Shown here: piece by piece, positions 23,240 through 31,375 of the stretch
Layout of the letters: each line of letters starts with the position of its first letter
How positions within the stretch are numbered: the first letter of the stretch is position 1
Position numbers and translations under genes: made by a program
Notes under the pieces: model-generated
Databases searched by the model: none
What the model was told of the DNA's origin: nothing
The model's input: the letters and a program-made list of their open reading frames with translations, nothing else
From: Fusobacterium_C necrophorum
GTDB lineage: Bacteria > Fusobacteriota > Fusobacteriia > Fusobacteriales > Fusobacteriaceae
NCBI RefSeq assembly: GCF_900104395.1
Contig: NZ_FMXX01000027.1
DNA length: 38,248 nt
Strand: one strand, 5' to 3'

Positions 23240-23689
23240 ATGAAAAAAGTAGAACTATTGAATAAATATTTATCAAATTTAGCAGTGTTAATTGTAAAAT
23301 TACACAACTTACATTGGAATGTAGTAGGACAGCAATTTATGTCAATTCATAGCTTTACAGAAAGTCAGTATGATACTTACTTTGGATACTATGATGACGT
23401 AGCGGAGGCTTTGAAAATGCAAGGACAAAGACCTTTGGTAAGAATGAAAGACTATTTGGCAGTGACTTCCATTCAAGAGCTGGAAGATAAAAATTTCTCT
23501 CCTTGTGAAGTATTGAGCATTGTGAAGGCTGATTTGGAAGAAATGAATCAATTGGCAAAAGAAATTAGAGAGCTAGCAGGAGAAGAAGATGATTTTGCAG
23601 TTTCTAATATGATGGAAGATCATATTGCAGCAAATAAAAAACAATTATGGTTTATTGATTCTATGACGAAAATAGATTGTGAATTATAA
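23240..23689 (+). CDS. dps: Dps-family ferritin-like DNA protection protein
   Basis: 149 aa, usual Dps length. The ferroxidase-site motif is present: LHNLHWNVVGQQFMSIH, then the Asp/Glu-bearing YYDDVAEALK helix. Dps forms a 12-mer shell that stores iron and uses peroxide as oxidant, protecting DNA. The N-terminal tail is short, so direct DNA binding is uncertain. AAGGAGGAAG precedes the ATG. Single-gene unit with a near-consensus promoter, an upstream palindrome and its own terminator. Confidence 0.93.
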   Translation: MKKVELLNKYLSNLAVLIVKLHNLHWNVVGQQFMSIHSFTESQYDTYFGYYDDVAEALKMQGQRPLVRMKDYLAVTSIQELEDKNFSPCEVLSIVKADLEEMNQLAKEIRELAGEEDDFAVSNMMEDHIAANKKQLWFIDSMTKIDCEL

Positions 23690-23700
23690 AAATACCGATG

Positions 23701-23736
23701 GAAGACCTTGAAATTTTTTCAAGGTTTTCTTTTTTG
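23701..23736 (+). terminator. Rho-independent terminator after dps
   Basis: GAAGACCTTGAA (23701-23712) pairs with TTCAAGGTTTTC (23718-23729) with one G-U pair and a 5-nt loop, followed by six T. Confidence 0.88.
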
Positions 23737-23746
23737 TCTATATCAT

Positions 23747-23777
23747 AATAAAAAACCTCTTGCTACAGCAAGAGGTT
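23747..23777 (-). terminator. Rho-independent terminator of the tRNA cluster
   Basis: AACCTCTTGCT (23754-23764) pairs perfectly with AGCAAGAGGTT (23767-23777). On the minus strand this hairpin runs into a T-rich tract (A run at 23750-23755 on the + strand), ending the tRNA transcript. Confidence 0.88.
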
Positions 23778-23788
23778 ACTATTCATAA

Positions 23789-23865
23789 TGGTGCCTAGAA
23801 ATGGATTCGAACCATCGACCGTACGGGTATGAACCGTATGCTCTAGCCAACTGAGCTATCTAGGC
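23789..23865 (-). tRNA. tRNA-Met (anticodon CAT, elongator type)
   Basis: On the minus strand the cloverleaf has acceptor GCCTAGA/TCTAGGC, D stem GCTC/GAGC, anticodon arm TACGG-TTCATAC-CCGTA and an encoded CCA. The first pair is G-C and the anticodon arm matches known elongator tRNA-Met, so it is neither the initiator nor clearly the lysidine tRNA-Ile. Confidence 0.93.
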
Positions 23866-23869
23866 ATAA

Positions 23870-23946
23870 TGGTGGAGATAAGCGGGATCGAACCGCTGAC
23901 CTACGCAGTGCAAGTGCGTCGCTCTCCCAAACTGAGCTATATCCCC
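23870..23946 (-). tRNA. tRNA-Ala (anticodon TGC)
   Basis: Minus-strand cloverleaf: acceptor GGGGATA with TATCTCC (one G-U pair), anticodon loop CTTGCAC carrying TGC, T loop TTCGATC, discriminator A and encoded CCA. Confidence 0.94.
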
Positions 23947-23957
23947 CTATTTTTTTC

Positions 23958-24033
<76 letters not shown>

Positions 24034-24042
24034 AGCTTTTTC

Positions 24043-24071
24043 ATTTTAGTATATATTTGATTTTTTGTCAA
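24043..24071 (-). promoter_or_regulatory. sigma-70 promoter of the Gly-Ala-Met tRNA cluster
   Basis: On the minus strand: TTGACA (24066-24071), exactly 17 nt, TAAAAT (24043-24048), about 10 nt before tRNA-Gly. Long A/T tracts lie upstream. Confidence 0.82.
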
Positions 24072-24097
24072 CTATTTTTTTATTTTTTTAAAATAAA

Positions 24098-24126
24098 TTT
24101 ACAAACTTTTCATAACATGATAAAAT
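24098..24126 (+). promoter_or_regulatory. sigma-70 promoter for rapZ-uvrC
   Basis: TTTACA (24098-24103), a 17-nt spacer and TAAAAT (24121-24126). A transcript from here would begin after the upstream alternative start at 24117, supporting the ATG at 24186 for rapZ. It is divergent from the tRNA promoter, with 26 bp between the two -35 boxes. Confidence 0.68.
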
Positions 24127-24185
24127 TTATAAAAAATCAAGAAAAATTCAATAGAGCAAAAGAGTGGAGTGAGAAAGAGGGCCGT

Positions 24186-25037
24186 ATGAAAAGAGAAGTT
24201 GTCATTGTAACAGGATTGAGTGGTGGAGGAAAAACAACCGTTTTAAATATTTTAGAGGATTTGTCATATTACACTATTGATAATATGCCGATTGGAATGG
24301 AAAAATTCTTATTTTATACAAATTTGGAAAAAATAGCAATCGGAATTGATATTCGTACTTTTCAAAGTCTGGAAGATTTTCTTTCTGTCATGCAAGGCTT
24401 ACGAGAAAAAAAGATTTCCTATCGTATTATTTTTGTGGAAGCAAGTAAGGAAGTTATTTTAAGTCGTTATCATTTGACAAGGCGACATCACCCTCTGAAA
24501 GAAAGCACTTTACTGAAGAGCATTGAAAAAGAAATCGCTTTTATGTCTTCGATTAAAGAAATGGCGGATGGGGTCATTGATACAAGCTTCTTAAAATCTA
24601 GAGATTTGGAACCAAAAATCAAAGCAATTTTGAAAGTACAAGATTGTCCTCAAGAAATCAATATTCATCTGCAATCTTTTGGATTCAAATATGGTTTACC
24701 CATTGATGTGGATTTGGTTTTTGATGTACGTTTTTTACCCAATCCTTATTATCAAGAGAACTTGAAAGAAAAAAGTGGAAATGATCCGGAGGTTGTACAC
24801 TATATCAAGTCTTTTCCTATCAGTGAAGAATTTTATAAAAAATTATATGATTTCATTTCCTTTTTAATTCCACAGTATATTGCAGAGGGAAAAAAACATT
24901 TGAGTATTGGAATTGGATGTAGTGGAGGAAAACATCGTTCGGTCGCTTTCGTCAATACATTATATGAAGACCTAAAAAAAGCAAACAAATGGAGGGTCTA
25001 TAAAAGTCATAGGGAGCAAGAGTTTGGAAATTGGTAA
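24186..25037 (+). CDS. rapZ: RapZ/YvcJ-family nucleotide-binding protein
   Basis: 283 aa, the normal family length. P-loop GLSGGGKTT lies near residue 9, DNMP follows as in the family, and the C-terminal domain has GIGCSGGKHRSVAFV. In E. coli RapZ guides RNase E to the GlmZ small RNA to control GlmS, and the Bacillus homologue YvcJ is an ATP/GTPase. Which role applies here is unknown. The reading frame stays open upstream, but AAAGAGG (24174-24180) and the promoter position support this ATG. The 3' end overlaps uvrC by 14 bases. Confidence 0.92.
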   Translation: MKREVVIVTGLSGGGKTTVLNILEDLSYYTIDNMPIGMEKFLFYTNLEKIAIGIDIRTFQSLEDFLSVMQGLREKKISYRIIFVEASKEVILSRYHLTRRHHPLKESTLLKSIEKEIAFMSSIKEMADGVIDTSFLKSRDLEPKIKAILKVQDCPQEINIHLQSFGFKYGLPIDVDLVFDVRFLPNPYYQENLKEKSGNDPEVVHYIKSFPISEEFYKKLYDFISFLIPQYIAEGKKHLSIGIGCSGGKHRSVAFVNTLYEDLKKANKWRVYKSHREQEFGNW

Positions 25038-26796
25038 GTGGAATATTCCAGAAAATCCTGGAGTATACTTGATGAAAGAAAAAAATAAGGTTATTTATGT
25101 CGGGAAAGCCAAAAATTTATATAAAAGAGTGAAATCTTATTTCCAAAAGGAAGTAGATCGAGAAAAAACGAGAGAACTTGTGAAACATATTGACGATATT
25201 GAGTATATACTATGTCCTTCGGAATTGGACGCTCTTTTGTTGGAGAACAATTTAATCAAAAAATACAATCCAAAATACAACATTGCTTTAAAAGATGAAA
25301 AAACGTACCCCTATCTAAGTTTAAGCAAAGAAACATTTCCGGCCCTGCATATGATACGAAAAACAAAGCATTTGGACTTGGAACACTATGAATATTTTGG
25401 CCCTTATCCTTTTGGTGCTTGGAAGTTGAAAAAAATTTTATTGAAATTATTTAAAATCCGAGATTGTTTTTGGAATATGAATAAGAAATACAAAAGACCT
25501 TGTTTGAAATATGATATGAAAACTTGTTTGGGTCCTTGTGTCCATAAAGAAGTACGAGAAGAGTATCAACAAATGATAGCAAAAGTGAGAGAAGTCTTGA
25601 AAGGAAATACACGAGAATGTATTCAAGGCTTACGTTCTGCTATGGAAGAAATGGCAGAAACATTTCAATTTGAAAAAGCCATTGTATTGCGAGAACAAAT
25701 TCAAGAATTATTAAATTTGGAAAAAGAACAGATCAGTGAATATGGAAAAGAGATTGATGAGGATGTTTTTGTATGGAAAGAAGCCTATGAACGAATGTTT
25801 CTTTGTGTTTTAAATGTCAGAGAAGGAAAGATTTTGGGAAAAATTTCCAGCAATTTTTTACTAGAAGAGAAAGTATATGAAAATTTGGAAGAAGAGTTGC
25901 TTCTTTCTTATTATCGAAAATATCCGCTTCCGAGAAGTATTGTTTTGGAAGAGAAATATCAGCAAGTATTAGAAGAAGGAATTTCTCATTTGGAAATGCT
26001 ATTCAAAAAAAAGATAGAGAGGTATTTCCCGAAGATAAAAAGCAGACGAGGAGAACTGCTGGATATGGCTTTGTTAAACTTAGAGAAGGATATTGAAAAT
26101 TTTCACTTAAAAAGAGAAGTGATAGAAGAGGGAATGAAGGAACTGCATTCATTTCTAGGTTTGAAACGTTTCCCAAGAAGAATTGAGTGTTTTGATATTT
26201 CTAATATTCAGGGAAAAGATGCAGTTGCCTCTATGAGCGTATCTATTGAGGGAAAGGCGGCAAAGAGTGAATATCGAAAATTTAAAATTCAATGTAAGGA
26301 CACGCCGGATGACTTTGCTATGATGAGAGAAGTTATCTATCGAAGATATTCTAAATTGGAAGCAAAAGATTTTCCGGATGTTATTTTAATTGATGGAGGT
26401 TTGGGACAAATTAACTCTGCGGGAGCTATTTTAGAGGAATTGGGAAAAATTCAATTTACAGATTTATTAAGTTTGGCAAAACGAGATGAAGAAGTATATA
26501 AGTATGGAGAGGTACTTCCTTATTCCATTCCCAAAGATAAAGAAGCTTTGAAAATATTTCAAAGAGTTCGGGATGAGGCACACCGTTTTGGAATCACGTA
26601 TCATCGAAAGTTGCGGAGTAAACGAATCATCTCTTCTGAGTTGGATACTATTGAAGGGATAGGAGAAGTGAGAAAAAAGAAATTGTTAAAGAAATTTTCT
26701 TCTATAGCAGGAGTAAAAGCAGCGACTTTGGAAGAATTAGAAGAATGTGTTCCTAAAAATGTTGCAATACGAATCAAGGAAGAACTGGGAGGATAA
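25024..26796 (+). CDS. uvrC: excinuclease ABC subunit C
   Basis: 590 aa. UvrC makes both incisions in nucleotide excision repair. The GIY-YIG nuclease is at the N-terminus (PGVYLMKEKNKVIYVGKAKN), the UVR motif near residue 205 (EMAETFQFEKAIVLREQ), the RNase H-like nuclease domain from IECFDISNIQGKDAVASM to VRDEAHRFGITYHR, and helix-hairpin-helix repeats at the C-terminus (LDTIEGIGEVRKKKLLKKF). The start is TTG at 25024, seven bases after AGGGAG and inside the end of rapZ. Confidence 0.95.
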   Translation: MEIGKWNIPENPGVYLMKEKNKVIYVGKAKNLYKRVKSYFQKEVDREKTRELVKHIDDIEYILCPSELDALLLENNLIKKYNPKYNIALKDEKTYPYLSLSKETFPALHMIRKTKHLDLEHYEYFGPYPFGAWKLKKILLKLFKIRDCFWNMNKKYKRPCLKYDMKTCLGPCVHKEVREEYQQMIAKVREVLKGNTRECIQGLRSAMEEMAETFQFEKAIVLREQIQELLNLEKEQISEYGKEIDEDVFVWKEAYERMFLCVLNVREGKILGKISSNFLLEEKVYENLEEELLLSYYRKYPLPRSIVLEEKYQQVLEEGISHLEMLFKKKIERYFPKIKSRRGELLDMALLNLEKDIENFHLKREVIEEGMKELHSFLGLKRFPRRIECFDISNIQGKDAVASMSVSIEGKAAKSEYRKFKIQCKDTPDDFAMMREVIYRRYSKLEAKDFPDVILIDGGLGQINSAGAILEELGKIQFTDLLSLAKRDEEVYKYGEVLPYSIPKDKEALKIFQRVRDEAHRFGITYHRKLRSKRIISSELDTIEGIGEVRKKKLLKKFSSIAGVKAATLEELEECVPKNVAIRIKEELGG

Positions 26797-26800
26797 ATTC

Positions 26801-28318
26801 ATGTTTTATATTCTATTGTTATCAGGATTGCTATTTTTATTTTTCTTATTGCTGAGAAAGATTGAAATGATCAATACACGTGAAAAATTAAGAATTATTA
26901 CAGGATTAAAAAATCACTTGGAAATGGATAATTTACAAGAAGTGATTCAAATTGAATATGATGAAACTTTGAAACAAATTGTAAAGCAAGAAGCGGAATT
27001 GGATAGTTCTTTAGAAGAATTAAGAGAATATAAAAAAGAATTAGAACTGACTTATGATTCTCTATTATCAAAGTCTACACAGTTGGAATACAGCAATCAA
27101 TTTTTAGAAAAACGGGTTGCGAATCTTTCCAATTTAAATTCCATCTCTCGAAGTGTACTTTCTATTTTTGAATTGGATAAAATTATCAATATTATTTTAG
27201 ATGCTTATTTTGTATTGACCGGAGCAAAGAGAATCTCTCTTTATCTATGGGATGAGGAAGGAAATCTATTAAACAAAAAAATTAAAGGTTCCATTCGATT
27301 TCAGGGAACCGTCAGTTATTCTCCGGAATTGTTAAAAAAATTCGGAAGAGCGGACTATGAGAGGATCTATCAGGAATTGGGAAAAGGATTTACCGTTTTG
27401 AAAGAAGAAAAGCTGATTATTTCTCCTCTATCCGTTAATCACGAAGAAATGGGAGTTATTTATATTATTGAAGACAGGGATAAGATGATTGATATTGATG
27501 AGGAGATGATGTCAGCATTGGGAATTCAAATCGGGACTGCAATTAAAAATGCAAGAGCCTATTATGAACTTCTGTCCAAAGAAAGAATTTCACAGGAATT
27601 GGCAGTGGCTTCTCGAATTCAAAATCGAATTTTACCCGAGGATATTTACTCCGTAGATGGCTTGCAAATTGCAAAATATTTTAAACCTGCAAAGGAAATT
27701 GGGGGAGATTATTATGATTATGGAATCTTACGAGATGATATTTTTTTCATTACCATTGCAGATGTCAGTGGGAAAGGAGTTCCTGCAGCATTTTTAATGG
27801 CATTGGGGCGGTCTGTCTTGAAAACTTTAATGGATATGAAACAAGGACATCCTTCTGAAGAAATGAAAGAATTGAATCAGTTGATATATGAAGATATTAC
27901 AGAGGAAATGTTCATTACCATGTTGCACAGTAAATATGATTTAAAAACCAAAACTCTCACTTTCAGCAATGCCGGGCATAATCCTTTGTTAGTGTACAAG
28001 GCAGCAAAAGATGTGATAGAGTTCCATACAGTCAAGGGAGTTGCTTTGGGATTTCTAGAAAATTATTCTTATCGGGAAGCAAGTTTTGAAATTGAGAAAG
28101 GAGATATTGTTGTTTTTTATACAGATGGAATTACAGAAGCGGAAAATACAAATTCTGAATTGTTTGGGATTGAAAGGTTAAAAAATGTAGTGTATAATAA
28201 TAGAGGAAGGTCTGCTGAAAAAATAAAAGAGGCAATCTTAAATGAAATAATATCTTTTCGAGGAGAAAAAGAGCAGGTGGATGATATTACCTTTGTTATT
28301 TTGAAAAGTAAAAAATAA
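26801..28318 (+). CDS. membrane-anchored RsbU/SpoIIE-type serine phosphatase with GAF domain
   Basis: 505 aa. It has one N-terminal membrane helix (residues 2-20), a coiled coil (about 35-110), a GAF-like sensor (about 115-260) and a PP2C-type SpoIIE phosphatase domain (about 275-505). Metal-binding Asp motifs are GGDYYDY, IADVSGKGVPAAF and YTDGITEAEN. Such enzymes dephosphorylate anti-anti-sigma factors in partner switching, but no RsbV/RsbW-like gene is in the window. The ATG has GGGAGGA six bases upstream; the frame also extends back into uvrC. It follows uvrC by only four bases. Confidence 0.88.
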   Translation: MFYILLLSGLLFLFFLLLRKIEMINTREKLRIITGLKNHLEMDNLQEVIQIEYDETLKQIVKQEAELDSSLEELREYKKELELTYDSLLSKSTQLEYSNQFLEKRVANLSNLNSISRSVLSIFELDKIINIILDAYFVLTGAKRISLYLWDEEGNLLNKKIKGSIRFQGTVSYSPELLKKFGRADYERIYQELGKGFTVLKEEKLIISPLSVNHEEMGVIYIIEDRDKMIDIDEEMMSALGIQIGTAIKNARAYYELLSKERISQELAVASRIQNRILPEDIYSVDGLQIAKYFKPAKEIGGDYYDYGILRDDIFFITIADVSGKGVPAAFLMALGRSVLKTLMDMKQGHPSEEMKELNQLIYEDITEEMFITMLHSKYDLKTKTLTFSNAGHNPLLVYKAAKDVIEFHTVKGVALGFLENYSYREASFEIEKGDIVVFYTDGITEAENTNSELFGIERLKNVVYNNRGRSAEKIKEAILNEIISFRGEKEQVDDITFVILKSKK

Positions 28319-28336
28319 GAAGTTAGAGGAGAATAT

Positions 28337-29245
28337 ATGGGGGAAAAAATATCAATAGGAGGACAAGCCGTGCTAGAAGGTGTCATGATGAGAGGGACGG
28401 AGTTTTTAGCAACGGCTGTTCGTAAGAATACTGGAGAAATTGTATATCGAAAACGAAAAATTTCCAGTCGAAAAAAAGAGTTCTATAAAATGCCTTTTAT
28501 AAGAGGAATTTTTATGCTGTTTGATTCTTTGGTGTTAGGAATACAGGAATTAACTTTTTCAGCAAATCAATCGGGAGCAGAGGAAGAAGAGAGTTTAACT
28601 CAAAAGGAAGCAATCTTGACAACTTTTATTTCTTTGGCACTGGGGATTGGTTTATTCATTGTTTTACCTTCTTTTATTGGGGGGTTGGTTTTTTCAGAAA
28701 ATAAATTATATGCCAATGTATTGGAAGCCCTGATTCGTTTAGGGGGCTTTGTCTTATATATTTGGCTTTTATCTTTTTCGAAAGATATTCACCGAGTTTT
28801 TGAATATCATGGAGCGGAACATAAATCTATTTATGCCTATGAGAATGATATGGAATTAACTCCAGAAAATGCCAAGAAATTTACGACTTTGCATCCAAGA
28901 TGTGGAACCAGTTTCCTATTTATTGTTATGATAGTGGCTATTATTATATTTTCTTGTATTGATTTTGTAGTACCGACTCCAGAAACTTTATGGGGAAAAT
29001 TAGCTTTGAAATTATTTTTAAGAGTGGGATTGATGCCTGTGATTGCAAGCTTATCCTATGAACTACAACGATATAGCAGCAAACATCTAAATAATTTTTT
29101 TGTTCGTTTACTCTCTTTTCCTGGACTTTCTTTACAAAGAATTACGACACAAGAGCCAGATTTGTCACAATTGGAAGTTGCTATTGTTGCAATTAAAGTA
29201 TCTTTGGGAGAGAAAGTGGAAAATGCTACAGAAGTGCTGGAATAG
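28337..29245 (+). CDS. DUF1385 membrane protein, YqhQ family
   Basis: 302 aa. It begins with the family signature IGGQAVLEGVMMRG and contains the second signature EYHGAEHKSIYAYE followed by HPRCGTSFL. Four or five membrane segments. Function unknown; widespread in Firmicutes and related phyla, and often called a metal-dependent enzyme because of the conserved His, Glu and Cys residues. AGAGGAG precedes the ATG. It lies in the rapZ-to-Rrf2 run. Confidence 0.85.
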   Translation: MGEKISIGGQAVLEGVMMRGTEFLATAVRKNTGEIVYRKRKISSRKKEFYKMPFIRGIFMLFDSLVLGIQELTFSANQSGAEEEESLTQKEAILTTFISLALGIGLFIVLPSFIGGLVFSENKLYANVLEALIRLGGFVLYIWLLSFSKDIHRVFEYHGAEHKSIYAYENDMELTPENAKKFTTLHPRCGTSFLFIVMIVAIIIFSCIDFVVPTPETLWGKLALKLFLRVGLMPVIASLSYELQRYSSKHLNNFFVRLLSFPGLSLQRITTQEPDLSQLEVAIVAIKVSLGEKVENATEVLE

Positions 29246-29275
29246 AATTTACATAATAGAGGAGGATTTGGCAGA

Positions 29276-29686
29276 ATGAGATTAAAAAATGAGGTGGAAT
29301 ACGTATTCCGTATATTGTTGTATTTATCACGTTATGGAAGAGAAAGGATTATTTCTTCAACAGAAATTTCTGAAAAGGAGCAAATTCCACATCTATTCAG
29401 TTTGAGAATTTTGAAGAAAATGGAAAAGGCCGGCTTAGTAAGTATTCAAAAGGGGGCAAAAGGAGGATATTCTTTGAAAAAAAACCCCAAAGACATTACT
29501 TTGAAAACAGCGATAGAATGTATTGAGGGAGATATTATTGTAAAAGATTGTGTGAAAGATCCAAAGTCTTGTTCTCTTCGAGGAGGACGTTGTTCTGTAC
29601 ACAGAGCCATGGCTATCATTGAAAAAGAATTTATAGAACATTTGGCGAAATATAACTTCCAAGATTTATCAGATGAGAATTATTGA
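29276..29686 (+). CDS. Rrf2-family transcriptional regulator
   Basis: 136 aa winged-helix protein. The N-terminal HTH (about residues 1-65) includes the family-typical GAKGGYSLKKNP. Three cysteines (C92, C99, C106) form a CX6CX6C pattern, as in Fe-S cluster-sensing members such as IscR, NsrR or RsrR; C82 is additional. No iscS/sufB-type gene is adjacent, so its target is unknown. AGGAGG precedes the ATG. It ends the co-directional run before the lipoprotein gene. Confidence 0.9.
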   Translation: MRLKNEVEYVFRILLYLSRYGRERIISSTEISEKEQIPHLFSLRILKKMEKAGLVSIQKGAKGGYSLKKNPKDITLKTAIECIEGDIIVKDCVKDPKSCSLRGGRCSVHRAMAIIEKEFIEHLAKYNFQDLSDENY

Positions 29687-29715
29687 ATTTTAAGATAGAT
29701 TTTCTACTTGTTTTA

Positions 29716-29724
29716 TGCTATAGT
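29716..29724 (+). promoter_or_regulatory. extended -10 promoter for the lipoprotein gene
   Basis: TGCTATAGT fits TGnTATAnT, 29 nt before the ATG. No clear -35 box. Confidence 0.5.
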
Positions 29725-29753
29725 GTAAGAAAGATACAAGGGGAGGTTTCAAA

Positions 29754-30281
29754 ATGAAGAGAATATTAAGTTGTTTGTTTGTTTCTACTTTATTATTGAC
29801 AGGATGCAGTAGCAGTAGTTTTCGAAGTGCACTAGATTCTTTAAATCCAAGTATTCCTGAAGCAATCAATCAAGCGGTAAGTTCCAGAGTGAATGCTGAA
29901 AATGAATTGTATACAGTGGGTTCTGCCAGTATAGGACAAACAGGGTCTCTTATTGCTCAATCAAAAGCAAATAAGATAGCTTCAGAAGCTTTAAGAGCTA
30001 AAATCAAAGCTGCGGTAGAGACGAATTTTAAGAGCTATACTTTGAATATGGATTCTTATTCTAAGAACTTAGTATCACCAGCAATTCCAGAATTAACTTC
30101 CTATACTACGGATTTGGTAATTAAGCAAGTGAAACAAAAAGGGGCTTGGGAAGATAGTAATAAAGTATATTCTTTATTATCGGTTCCAACATCGGAGATA
30201 ACTTCCACAAGTCAAAAGGTTTTGAAATCATTCCTAACAAATACTTCTAAAAAACTGGAAGATTTGGGTCGAGGAATTTAA
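29754..30281 (+). CDS. lipoprotein, LPP20-like
   Basis: 175 aa. A signal peptide ends in a clear lipobox LLTGC (Cys18) followed by a Ser run, so it is lipid-anchored, probably in the outer membrane. A segment around residues 52-90 (YTVGSASIG, then an Ala/Lys-rich helix) resembles the LPP20 family, whose members share a YxxGxA start and an Ala-rich helix. The rest is Ser/Thr-rich. Function unknown. It is a single-gene unit with its own promoter and terminator. Confidence 0.75.
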   Translation: MKRILSCLFVSTLLLTGCSSSSFRSALDSLNPSIPEAINQAVSSRVNAENELYTVGSASIGQTGSLIAQSKANKIASEALRAKIKAAVETNFKSYTLNMDSYSKNLVSPAIPELTSYTTDLVIKQVKQKGAWEDSNKVYSLLSVPTSEITSTSQKVLKSFLTNTSKKLEDLGRGI

Positions 30282-30309
30282 TTAAGAATGGAAACATGGA
30301 GTAGACTGT

Positions 30310-30338
30310 AGACTGTATAAGAGTTTACAGTCTTTTTT
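30310..30338 (+). terminator. Rho-independent terminator after the lipoprotein gene
   Basis: AGACTGTA (30310-30317) pairs with TACAGTCT (30326-30333), followed by TTTTTAA. The left arm is preceded by a near-repeat copy (TAGACTGTA), so an alternative register is possible. Confidence 0.78.
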
Positions 30339-30393
30339 AACAGAATAAAAAAACATATGTAATATAACGATTTTTTCTATCTTTCAAATTTTC

Positions 30394-30422
30394 TTGAAAA
30401 AACTTAGAAAATCATATACAAT
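30394..30422 (+). promoter_or_regulatory. sigma-70 promoter for accD-accA-pfkA
   Basis: TTGAAA (30394-30399), a 17-nt spacer and TACAAT (30417-30422), 32 nt before the accD ATG. The -35 box is the right half of a TTTCAA-N6-TTGAAA palindrome (30382-30399), a possible repressor site. Confidence 0.75.
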
Positions 30423-30454
30423 AAGAATAATGCAAAAATATGAGGTGAAAATAA

Positions 30455-31375
30455 ATGGCATTTTTTAAAATTAAGAATTTAAGTCGTAGTCGTAAGAAAT
30501 ACGCTACTTTAACGGTGGAAACATCAGAAGTAGAAGAAAAAGAGAATAGAGAAGAGAAACATCACACAGAGAAGAATGAAGAGAAAGTAGAAAGCTTATG
30601 GTCCCGATGTCCTAGTTGTCAAGAAATTATTTATCAGGAAGATCTACAACAGAATTTATGGACTTGTCCAAACTGCTCTCATCATTTTAGCGTTGCTGCC
30701 AGACAAAGAATAGAACTACTATTGGATGAGGGAAGTTTTGAGGAAATGGATGTAGAATACTGTTCTTCGGATCCTTTGCAATTTCCTGGATATTTAGAAA
30801 AATATAAGGAAACACAGGAGAAAGAAAATTTGATAGAGGGGGTTATTTGTGGTTCTGGAAAATTATGTGGAATCGAAATTGCTATTGCTGTTATGGATTT
30901 TAAATTTATGGGAGGAAGCATGGGGTCTGTCGTGGGAGAAAAGATTGTAGATACCATGGAATTGGGGCTTCAAAAAAAGATTCCTGTTATTATCGTAGCA
31001 AGTTCCGGCGGAGCAAGAATGCAGGAAGGAATTTTGTCTTTGATGCAAATGGCAAAAACAGCAGCTGCAGCAGAAAAATTGAAGAAAGCTGGAATTCCAT
31101 TTATTTCTATACCGGTAAATCCAACTACAGGAGGAGTCACTGCTTCTTTTGCAATGCTGGGGGATATTATCATGTCGGAACCGAAAGCGAGAATTGGTTT
31201 TGCAGGACCTAGAGTCATTGAACAAACAATTCGACAAAAACTGCCTGAAAATTTCCAAAAAAGTGAATTTTTACAAGAACATGGAATGGTAGATATTGTG
31301 GTAGAACGAAAGAAGATGAAAGAAACATTATATAAAATTTTGACAAATATATTGGGGGCAACAAATGGAATTTGA
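30455..31375 (+). CDS. accD: acetyl-CoA carboxylase carboxyltransferase subunit beta
   Basis: 306 aa. Residues 20-48 form a variable charged segment, followed by the AccD zinc ribbon with C52, C55, C71 and C74. The carboxyltransferase core has GGSMGSVVGEKI and ASSGGARMQEG, then PTTGGVTASFAMLGD. AccD and AccA transfer CO2 from carboxybiotin to acetyl-CoA to make malonyl-CoA for fatty acids. The accA start overlaps its end by 11 bases. The biotin carrier and carboxylase subunits are elsewhere. Confidence 0.96.
   Translation: MAFFKIKNLSRSRKKYATLTVETSEVEEKENREEKHHTEKNEEKVESLWSRCPSCQEIIYQEDLQQNLWTCPNCSHHFSVAARQRIELLLDEGSFEEMDVEYCSSDPLQFPGYLEKYKETQEKENLIEGVICGSGKLCGIEIAIAVMDFKFMGGSMGSVVGEKIVDTMELGLQKKIPVIIVASSGGARMQEGILSLMQMAKTAAAAEKLKKAGIPFISIPVNPTTGGVTASFAMLGDIIMSEPKARIGFAGPRVIEQTIRQKLPENFQKSEFLQEHGMVDIVVERKKMKETLYKILTNILGATNGI

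Noticed and set aside
24057..24185. Longer N-terminus for rapZ
   Set aside because: The added residues are not family-like, and the promoter at 24098-24126 would place the transcript start inside them.
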